Shown: positions 1-5,030 of the stretch, piece by piece
Layout of the letters: every line of letters starts with the position of its first letter
Numbering within the stretch: position 1 is the first letter of the stretch
Origin: JBLHRE01 sp047625765
Lineage (GTDB): Bacteria; Bacteroidota; Bacteroidia; Flavobacteriales; JBLHRE01
Length of the DNA stretch: 5,030 nucleotides
Reading direction: 5' to 3'
Assembly (NCBI GenBank): GCA_047625765.1
Contig: JBLHRE010000134.1
Span: 1-5,030, forward strand
The notes under the pieces: generated by a model
What the model was told of the DNA's origin: nothing
The model's database searches: none
Seen by the model: the letters and a program-made list of their open reading frames with translations, nothing else
Position numbers and translations under genes: made by a program

Positions 1-862
1 TAGTAGCGATGGTTGGCCAGGTTTGGGAGGGTCGGATTTATTTGTTTCCATAATAAAGGATAACGAAGGTTTGACTAATCCTAAAAATTTAGGATACCCT
101 ATTAATACTTTTGGAGACGAAACCGGAATATTTATCAAAGCTGATGGTAAAACGGCCTTTTTTGCATCAAACAATATTGCAGACAATATTGGTGGTTTAG
201 ATTTGTTTACCTTTAAATTACCAATTAAGACACGAGCACAAGAGGTCGCCTATTTTAAAGGAACCATTAGAAGTAATGCCGACTCTAAAGGATTGTCAAG
301 CGCCATTACGGTAAGAGATGTTAAAACAGGAGAAATTATACTAGAAAGTGCTTCTGGCAGTACTGGTGCGTATTTTTTGGTATTACCAATTGATAAGAAT
401 TACGCTTTTAATATTGCGGCCAAAGAGCATTTATTCCATTCTGAAAGGGTAACCGTAGAAGAAGATTTTAATTTTAAAAAAGCATTTGAGAGAGATATCA
501 CCTTATCTAAAATGATAGTTGGAGCAAGTATAGCCTTAGAAAATGTGTTTTTTGATGTAAACGATTCCAAACTTAAGGAAGAATCATTTCCGGAATTAAA
601 TGGTTTGATAACATTGTTAGAAAGCAATCCTTTTGTGAAGGTTGAAATTTCGGGACATACTGACAATTCTGGTGATAGTGCTTATAATTTAACATTATCT
701 CAAAACAGAGCCAAATCCGTTTATGATTATTTAATCGTACATGGAATTCTACAAACAAGACTAAAATACGTTGGTTTTGGAGACACCAGACCAACGTCAA
801 GTAATATCACTGTTAAAGGTCGTTCGAAAAACCGAAGAACAGAAATTAAAATTATAAAATAA
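1..862 (+). CDS. OmpA-family outer-membrane protein with PD40 repeats, 3' part
   Basis: This is the C-terminal 286 residues of a larger envelope protein. The frame is open from base 2 and the 5' end lies outside the window; the first visible residues (SSDGWPGLGGSDLF) already belong to a PD40/WD40-like propeller blade, so the TTG at 23 is not a real start. A second blade ends with GGLDLF at about residues 64-69. A carboxypeptidase-regulatory-like beta domain follows at about 84-155 (VAYFKGTI onwards), then an OmpA/Pal peptidoglycan-binding domain at 177-286. In that domain GHTD (D221) and NRA (R236) are 15 residues apart, as in E. coli Pal, where these two residues bind diaminopimelate in peptidoglycan. 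By family knowledge, such proteins run to roughly 600-700 residues with N-terminal TPR repeats, and tether the outer membrane to the wall. The exact role is unknown. The stop at 860-862 lies 3 bases before the next gene, which suggests cotranscription. Confidence 0.93.
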   Translation, partial: SSDGWPGLGGSDLFVSIIKDNEGLTNPKNLGYPINTFGDETGIFIKADGKTAFFASNNIADNIGGLDLFTFKLPIKTRAQEVAYFKGTIRSNADSKGLSSAITVRDVKTGEIILESASGSTGAYFLVLPIDKNYAFNIAAKEHLFHSERVTVEEDFNFKKAFERDITLSKMIVGASIALENVFFDVNDSKLKEESFPELNGLITLLESNPFVKVEISGHTDNSGDSAYNLTLSQNRAKSVYDYLIVHGILQTRLKYVGFGDTRPTSSNITVKGRSKNRRTEIKIIK

Positions 863-865
863 GAT

Positions 866-1981
866 ATGAGCAGATTTTTCACATTAAAAATCGCAAAACG
901 AACACAAGAAACAAGCGATTCGGTTAGTTTAAATTTTGAAATTCCAAGAAAGTTGGAGAAGCATTATAAATTTAAACAAGGACAATACCTTACTCTTAAA
1001 GAAGATATTAATGGCGAGGAAATACGTAGATCCTATTCTATTTGTACTTCTCCATTTGAAGGCCAAAAGCGCTTTTTCAAAAAGAAACATTCACCATATT
1101 TAACAATAGGTGTAAAGGCGGTTGAAGGTGGGCGTATGTCTGATTATTTGTGCAAAGAAGTTAAAGAAGGAGATTCTTTACAGGTAATGACCCCTAACGG
1201 AAGGTTTTTTACAGAATTGAATAAATCGAACCAAAAACATTACGTGTTAATTGCTGCCGGTAGTGGAATTACTCCAGTTATATCGCATATCAAATCTATT
1301 TTATATGCAGAACCTAATAGCACGGTAGTACTAAATTATGGGAACAGGAGTGATGGAAATGTTATGTTTCATAAAGAATTGGATGAGCTAGTTAAAAATT
1401 ATGCTGATCGTTTTTTCTTATACCATTATTTTAGCAGAAATGAAACCACAGAAAAATCGGACACTGTTCTTTACCATAGAGTAAAACCTTCATTGGTTTA
1501 TAAGATTGGCCAAAAGCATTTACCTTCTACAGATATTGCAACCGAATATTTTATTTGTGGCCCTGCATTATTGATAGATGAAACTGTAGATTATTTAAAA
1601 GCTAGAGAAGTTGCAAAAGAGCAAATCCATTTTGAATACTTTAGTACTGCTTCAGGAGAATTGGCAGTAAAGCCAACTCAAAAAGGGAAACAAAGAAAAA
1701 AAGGGAATTCTGTTGTTCTTACCCTAAGTGGTATGGAATACGAAGTAAATTTAAAGCCTGGTCAAAATATATTAAGTGCAGTCTTAAAAGCCAAGATTGA
1801 CGCACCATTTTCTTGCGAATCTGGAGTGTGTTGTACTTGCATGGCGCTTGCTGTAGAAGGTGAGTTTGACACCAGCGACTGTATTAGCCTTTCTGACGAA
1901 GAAAAAGAAAGCGGACACATATTAACGTGTGTTACAAAAGTATTGAGTGATAAGGCCGTAATAAGCTATGACGACATCTAA
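866..1981 (+). CDS. PaaE-like NAD(P)H oxidoreductase (flavin domain, NAD domain, 2Fe-2S ferredoxin domain)
   Basis: This 371-residue cytoplasmic protein would pass electrons from NAD(P)H through a flavin to a 2Fe-2S cluster and on to a partner. The N-terminal flavin-binding barrel carries RRSYSICTSP (54-63). The nucleotide domain carries AGSGITP (131-137) and ends with CGP (231-233). The C-terminal plant-type ferredoxin domain (about 283-371) has the ligand set C317-x4-C322-x2-C325 plus C355. Domain order and length match the reductase of phenylacetyl-CoA epoxidase (PaaE) and related Bacteroidota 'ferredoxin-NADP reductase' proteins. Two oddities are a lysine/aromatic insertion just after the flavin motif (about 66-78) and a strongly basic linker (about 268-281). 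No oxygenase subunit genes are visible nearby, so the electron acceptor is unknown and I give no symbol. The ATG lies 3 bases after the OmpA stop, so the gene is probably in that operon. A different flavohaemoprotein-like or hydroxylase-reductase role is possible. Confidence 0.9.
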   Translation: MSRFFTLKIAKRTQETSDSVSLNFEIPRKLEKHYKFKQGQYLTLKEDINGEEIRRSYSICTSPFEGQKRFFKKKHSPYLTIGVKAVEGGRMSDYLCKEVKEGDSLQVMTPNGRFFTELNKSNQKHYVLIAAGSGITPVISHIKSILYAEPNSTVVLNYGNRSDGNVMFHKELDELVKNYADRFFLYHYFSRNETTEKSDTVLYHRVKPSLVYKIGQKHLPSTDIATEYFICGPALLIDETVDYLKAREVAKEQIHFEYFSTASGELAVKPTQKGKQRKKGNSVVLTLSGMEYEVNLKPGQNILSAVLKAKIDAPFSCESGVCCTCMALAVEGEFDTSDCISLSDEEKESGHILTCVTKVLSDKAVISYDDI

Positions 1982-1984
1982 GGA

Positions 1985-2833
1985 TTAGTCAATATCACAG
2001 TGGTATAAAGTAAGTGCGGCTATGGGCGATTCAATAATTGTTCCTAGTCGCACTTTGTATTTGGCAGCAACTTGTGCCAACAAGGGCTTATAGTAATATG
2101 CAATAGACCCCACACAGTTTAAGGTGTAATCTTTATAATTGGGATAAGAAGCAATGTGGGTGTTAAAGAATGCTTCAAATGCCTTTAGTATAATCTCATT
2201 TTTATATTCTTCGTTTTTTTGTTGATAAAGCCACTTGGCAAATTGAGCCAAATATTTATTAGGATACTTTTGAGCGTAAATCTCTGATAAAAATTCCTTT
2301 TTAGTTCGTTTAATCCGCTGTTCGAAACTTCTAGCAACAGCCTCTGGCATTTTTGCGTACAAATAATCTTGTGCAAGCAACTTACCAATAAAACCACCGC
2401 TACCTTCATCTCCCAATAAAAAGCCTAACGAAGGATGATTTTCTACAATATCTACTCCATCAAACAAACATGAATTTGAACCAGTGCCTAGAATAGCAGC
2501 GATTCCATTGCTATTTCCACATGCTGCCCTTGCAGCTCCTAAAAGATCATGATCTATAGTGCAGGTCGCATTTGGAAAACACGTAGTTAATACCTGCGAT
2601 AAAGATTCCTTGTTTTGATCATTGGAACATCCGGCACCATAAAAATGGATTTCGATAACCTGTTCAGGTTGTTTTATATTTGAGATTAATTGGGTACTTA
2701 GTATGTTTTCTATTGTTTTATAATCCATGTAAAACGGATTAATACCATCTGATTTCAAGGAGATAATAGACTGATTTTCATCAATCAATCTCCAATCTGT
2801 TTTGGTTGAACCACTATCAGCAATTAAAATCAT
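1985..2833 (-). CDS. N-acetylglucosamine kinase-like protein (BadF/BadG/BcrA/BcrD ATPase family)
   Basis: This 282-residue sugar kinase belongs to the actin-like ATPase (ASKHA) fold. The N-terminal phosphate-1 loop is DSGSTKTDW (6-14). A DHDLLGAARA segment (94-103) holds the probable catalytic aspartate, D96. Phosphate-2 is GTGSNS (116-121), followed by the family signature LGDEGSG (140-146). An adenosine-binding glycine motif, VGSIAYYY, is at 241-248. The length fits the short Bacteroidota members usually annotated as N-acetylglucosamine kinase, which would make GlcNAc 6-phosphate from ATP and free sugar in the cytoplasm, for chitin or wall-sugar salvage. The substrate is inferred from family resemblance only; N-acetylmuramate, glucosamine or another sugar remains possible. 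The start ATG shares one base with the stop of the upstream gene (TAATG), pointing to translational coupling. The 3' end is 3 bases from the convergent reductase gene. Confidence 0.88.
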   Translation of the reverse strand: MILIADSGSTKTDWRLIDENQSIISLKSDGINPFYMDYKTIENILSTQLISNIKQPEQVIEIHFYGAGCSNDQNKESLSQVLTTCFPNATCTIDHDLLGAARAACGNSNGIAAILGTGSNSCLFDGVDIVENHPSLGFLLGDEGSGGFIGKLLAQDYLYAKMPEAVARSFEQRIKRTKKEFLSEIYAQKYPNKYLAQFAKWLYQQKNEEYKNEIILKAFEAFFNTHIASYPNYKDYTLNCVGSIAYYYKPLLAQVAAKYKVRLGTIIESPIAALTLYHCDID

Positions 2834-3261
2834 TAGGGCATGGGGTTATGAGGTAATTTCTTAAAATTTGGAATCTCTAAATAATACGTAACACCGTCAG
2901 ACTTTAAGGCTAAAACAGCCTTTGCTTCTGATGCAATAGGCAAACTGGCCTTAGCATATGTTTTAGCAGACCGTTCTTGGCTAATTACGTGATATGCTAC
3001 TCCCTTATCATTTTTAGTAACATCCTTCTCCTTAGGTTTAGCTAAGACTTCTAAAATAAACCCATTTACGTAAAGCGTAGAAAAAGATACAGGTTTATCG
3101 GTGGTAGATTCTACTGTAATGGAATAATCAATTCCAGTTCCTCCTCTTTGTGTACCAGCTGCCCATGACTGAGAAGTGGCAGATATTAATTTTACAGGTA
3201 CCTTATTGTTACACATTTGAAATGATAAAGTGCTGAATAATAAAAGAATAAAGTATTTCAT
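2833..3261 (-). CDS. exported protein of unknown function, possible lipoprotein
   Basis: I do not recognise a named family. The 142-residue product starts with a short export signal (MKYFILLLFSTLSFQMC): one lysine, a hydrophobic core, then a cysteine at 17. The residues before that cysteine (F-Q-M) are a poor lipobox, so it may be a lipoprotein with a loose Bacteroidota-type site, or a periplasmic protein. The mature part has alternating hydrophobic residues suggesting a small beta-sandwich, an early SQSWAAGTQRGGTG segment rich in Gly, Ser and Thr (about 30-43), and no obvious catalytic triad or metal site. From general memory it resembles small hypothetical envelope proteins of Flavobacteriaceae with an early 'SQxW..G' motif; I cannot confirm this. 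It is first of a two-gene unit; its stop overlaps the start of the GlcNAc kinase-like gene by one base. Nothing upstream supports an earlier start, and the signal sequence fits this ATG. Confidence 0.75.
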   Translation of the reverse strand: MKYFILLLFSTLSFQMCNNKVPVKLISATSQSWAAGTQRGGTGIDYSITVESTTDKPVSFSTLYVNGFILEVLAKPKEKDVTKNDKGVAYHVISQERSAKTYAKASLPIASEAKAVLALKSDGVTYYLEIPNFKKLPHNPMP

Positions 3262-3366
3262 AAAGCATTTTTTAGTGGATTAAAGCTAACAAAAGAATTC
3301 GCTGATCTATCCGATATGGAAATAATTATGTACCTTTTTAAAATCTAAACATCAAATCTGGTAACC
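3262..3366. promoter_or_regulatory. divergent intergenic spacer, presumed promoters for both flanking genes
   Basis: This 105-base AT-rich spacer lies between the start codons of the minus-strand exported-protein gene and the plus-strand YceI gene, so both promoters should be here. The best match to the Bacteroidota -7 element (TAnnTTTG) on the plus strand is TACCTTTT at 3331-3338, with the last base wrong and no clear TTG at the -33 distance. On the minus strand TTCTTTTG (3297-3290) and CAGATTTG (3360-3353) each miss one base. No Shine-Dalgarno sequence or riboswitch-like fold is evident. Promoter function follows from gene orientation; the individual boxes are weak. Confidence 0.35.
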
Positions 3367-4038
3367 ATGACAGTAAAAACTATTTTAAGTATTAGCACAT
3401 GTGCGCTTTTGTTTGCGGCTTGTGGAGGAAATATAGAAGGAGAAAAAATTGCTACTGATGTTTCTCAAACAGTAGGTGTCGTAAAAGTTAAAACCAGTTT
3501 ATTTAGTGCCAACAAAGAAAAATCTGTGATACATTGGATTGGTAAAAAACCTACAAAAAAGCACAAAGGAATACTTAGTGTATCTGAAGGGGAATTTGAA
3601 GTGTATGATGGCAATATCTTAGCAGGGAAATTTGTGTTAGATATGACCTCTATTAGAAATACTGACATAGAAGATGCGAGTTATAGAGCAGATTTAGAAA
3701 AGCATTTAAAATCAGATGATTTCTTTTCTGTGGATCAATTTCCATCTGGGATATTCGAAATAACTGATGTATCTCTTATTATAGTAAAGGTGCAAGGAAG
3801 TAATGCTTCTCATAAAGTCTCTGGTAACTTAACGATGCGAGACACTACAAATCATATTCAGTTTGATGCAAGAATAAGTATGACTGATTCATCGCTAATT
3901 ATGGAAAGTGACCAATTTGTGATTGATAGAACACAATGGAAAGTAATGTACAATTCGGGTAAATTATCTGATAAGATTAAAGACAATTTAATAAAAGATG
4001 AAGTAGGTATAACGGTATTCGTAGAGGCCACACTCTAG
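3367..4038 (+). CDS. YceI-family lipoprotein
   Basis: This 223-residue protein begins with a lipoprotein signal: lysine at 4, hydrophobic core, then LLFAAC with the lipidated cysteine at 19, followed by GGN. A spacer of about 30 residues leads into a YceI domain (about 49-223). Matching segments are HKGILSVSEGEFEV (66-79), LAGKFVLDMTSI (85-96), HLKSDDFFSVDQFPSGIFEI (113-132), and the C-terminal stretch from FVIDRTQWKVMYNSGKL onwards (184-217). YceI domains form a lipocalin-like antiparallel barrel; characterised members bind an isoprenoid chain such as a polyprenyl pyrophosphate or a quinone precursor. The ligand here is unknown. It probably sits on an envelope membrane facing the periplasm. 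The gene stands alone, with a divergent neighbour upstream and a strong terminator 22 bases past its stop. The ATG at 3367 is chosen because it gives a complete signal peptide. Confidence 0.92.
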   Translation: MTVKTILSISTCALLFAACGGNIEGEKIATDVSQTVGVVKVKTSLFSANKEKSVIHWIGKKPTKKHKGILSVSEGEFEVYDGNILAGKFVLDMTSIRNTDIEDASYRADLEKHLKSDDFFSVDQFPSGIFEITDVSLIIVKVQGSNASHKVSGNLTMRDTTNHIQFDARISMTDSSLIMESDQFVIDRTQWKVMYNSGKLSDKIKDNLIKDEVGITVFVEATL

Positions 4039-4059
4039 ATTGCCTAACAATAAGGCGTT

Positions 4060-4096
4060 AAAAAAGGGTATCGATATTATCGATACCCTTTTTTTT
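4060..4096. terminator. bidirectional rho-independent terminator
   Basis: A perfect inverted repeat pairs 4060-4076 with 4078-4094 around a single central T at 4077; in RNA the inner pairs would open to form the loop. The core GGGTATCGATA is flanked by six As on the left and eight Ts on the right (4089-4096), so either strand gives a hairpin followed by a U tract. It lies between the convergent YceI gene (stop at 4038) and the M49 peptidase gene (stop at 4116), as expected for a shared terminator. Confidence 0.93.
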
Positions 4097-4115
4097 GTTT
4101 TTCGCTTTCTTGCGA

Positions 4116-5030
4116 TTATCTGTTCACGTTAGGTAAGAACGAATATTTAAAAGAATATTCAAACATTTGATCCGTAAAGTTGTCAGGATACTCCACTTTT
4201 ACATCAACAATTTTACCATCCTTTTTTACAGGAACCAATCTAGGATTGATAAATCCACCGTAAGGAGCACTTGCTAAATTAGCAGTACGATTTAATACTT
4301 CTTTATGCAATGCTTGGTCTACTTGTACACCATAGTTTTCAACCAAGGCCTTACCCGATACATAATCTCCTTCAGATTTTATTCTCTGAATCTCTCTTAG
4401 TAAATCGCCAAAAATGCCTCTTAATTTATTGTAATCGTTGACTACAAAATAAGTTTTACCCTCAACTACTTTACGCACAATAACACTATCCTCTTTTCCT
4501 TTTTCAAAAGCCCAACTAGCAACCAATTGGCGGTTACGCATGTGTGATTCTTCAATTACATCACCCAAAGCCAATCTACGTAGTTGCATCATCATACCAT
4601 TTCTGATATAAGAATCGTACTCCGCTTTACCCACTTCCAAAGAGGGCATAAGACCTAATTCCACCATCTTTTCATCCATCAAGTAATAAAGAGCAACTAA
4701 ATCTGCTCTACCTTCTTCTAGGGTAGAAGCATAGTTTTTTAAAGTCTCTTTAGGCGTCCCAACTCCGGGGTTTAATTTACCCGAAGCATGACCTACAACT
4801 TCGTGAAGTGCCGTATGTAGTTTACCACCAATTTTACCGTGTTGAGCCGTTCTTGCTAATTCTTCTTCAGAAAATGCGAATTCAGATAAAACACCTTTAC
4901 CGCCTGCATAACTGTAAGCTGCTACAATGTTTCCTAAACTAACAGATTTACTACCATGGGTAGAACGAATCCAGTTAGCATTAGGGAGGTTTACACCGAT
5001 AGGCGTGGAAGGAGAAGCATCACCAGATTC
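4116..5030 (-). CDS. dipeptidyl-peptidase III-like zinc metallopeptidase (family M49), C-terminal part
   Basis: The minus-strand frame is open from the window edge at 5030 to the TAA at 4116, giving 304 visible residues; the N-terminal half lies outside the window. Two diagnostic motifs identify family M49. HEVVGH at fragment residues 76-81 supplies two zinc-binding histidines and the catalytic glutamate E77. EEGRAD at 105-110 supplies the third zinc ligand, probably E106, and is followed by LVALYYLMDEKMVELGL. The segment ESGDASPSTPIGVNLPNANW at the start of the fragment also looks family-typical. M49 enzymes remove dipeptides from the N-termini of oligopeptides; bacterial forms often have HExxGH instead of the HELLGH of eukaryotes. 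Here the motif spacing is short, as in bacterial members. Localisation cannot be judged without the N terminus. Homologues in Bacteroidota databases have sometimes been labelled dihydrofolate reductase, which this sequence does not support. Transcription ends at the shared hairpin at 4060-4096. Confidence 0.9.
   Translation of the reverse strand, partial: ESGDASPSTPIGVNLPNANWIRSTHGSKSVSLGNIVAAYSYAGGKGVLSEFAFSEEELARTAQHGKIGGKLHTALHEVVGHASGKLNPGVGTPKETLKNYASTLEEGRADLVALYYLMDEKMVELGLMPSLEVGKAEYDSYIRNGMMMQLRRLALGDVIEESHMRNRQLVASWAFEKGKEDSVIVRKVVEGKTYFVVNDYNKLRGIFGDLLREIQRIKSEGDYVSGKALVENYGVQVDQALHKEVLNRTANLASAPYGGFINPRLVPVKKDGKIVDVKVEYPDNFTDQMFEYSFKYSFLPNVNR

Noticed and set aside
400..800. Two overlapping minus-strand open frames (400-666 and 573-800) inside the OmpA gene.
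   Set aside because: They lie opposite a well-conserved coding region, have low-complexity translations without recognisable motifs, and have no sign of their own promoter or start signal.
2185..2409. A 74-residue minus-strand open frame within the kinase gene in a different frame.
   Set aside because: The kinase frame here is supported by family motifs, and the alternative translation has no recognisable features.
3465..3668. A 67-residue minus-strand open frame opposite the YceI gene.
   Set aside because: It is antisense to a clear YceI domain, and its translation shows no signal or motif.
4042..4064. GCCTAAC followed by GTTAAAA, resembling the outer boxes of an integron attC site (RYYYAAC and GTTRRRY).
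   Set aside because: The boxes are only about 8 bases apart, far too close for an attC site. The last base of the second box does not fit, and no integrase or cassette array is present. Chance in AT-rich sequence next to the terminator is the better explanation.
4116..4682. Reading the minus-strand gene as a complete 188-residue protein starting at the TTG at 4682 or the ATG at 4679.
   Set aside because: The same frame continues without a stop to the window edge and encodes the M49 zinc-binding motifs, so the internal codons are not the true start.
1..5030. Possible novel defence, mobile or RNA-based system.
   Set aside because: I found no transposase, integrase, nuclease, reverse transcriptase, toxin-antitoxin pair, repeat array or long unexplained noncoding stretch. 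The longest gene-free interval is about 105 bases and composition looks even throughout.

Overview
The window looks like an ordinary chromosomal segment from a member of the Bacteroidota, most likely the family Flavobacteriaceae. The base composition is AT-rich and the genes start without clear Shine-Dalgarno sequences. Several protein types are typical of that group: an OmpA protein with PD40 propeller repeats and a carboxypeptidase-regulatory-like module, a YceI lipoprotein, a short BadF/BcrA-type GlcNAc kinase and a family M49 zinc peptidase. The genus assignment is inference; no rRNA or tRNA gene is present.

Layout. Bases 1-862 (+) hold the 3' part of an OmpA/PD40 outer-membrane protein gene whose 5' end lies outside the window. 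Three bases later comes a complete gene (866-1981, +) for a three-domain flavin/2Fe-2S oxidoreductase of the PaaE type. It converges, with a 3-base gap, on a minus-strand pair: an exported protein of unknown function (2833-3261) followed by an N-acetylglucosamine kinase-like protein (1985-2833), joined by a TAATG stop/start overlap. A 105-base divergent spacer separates this pair from a plus-strand YceI-family lipoprotein gene (3367-4038). A strong bidirectional hairpin terminator (4060-4096) ends that gene. On the other side, the minus-strand M49 dipeptidyl-peptidase III-like gene (4116 to beyond 5030) converges on the same terminator. The frame of that last gene stays open to the window edge and carries the zinc motifs HEVVGH and EEGRAD, so it is an intact gene cut by the window and not a 188-residue orphan.

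How the genes fit together. There is no obvious single pathway. Three products are envelope proteins or probably so (OmpA, the unknown exported protein, YceI). The kinase fits amino-sugar or wall-sugar use, the reductase passes electrons from NAD(P)H to an unknown acceptor, and the peptidase trims oligopeptides. I see no mobile element, CRISPR array, RNA gene, phage gene or defence system, and no good evidence for a new biological system. The most notable points are the unknown protein coupled to the kinase, the reductase lacking its usual oxygenase partners, the nested palindromes in the terminator, and the M49 gene, whose family is easily misnamed.
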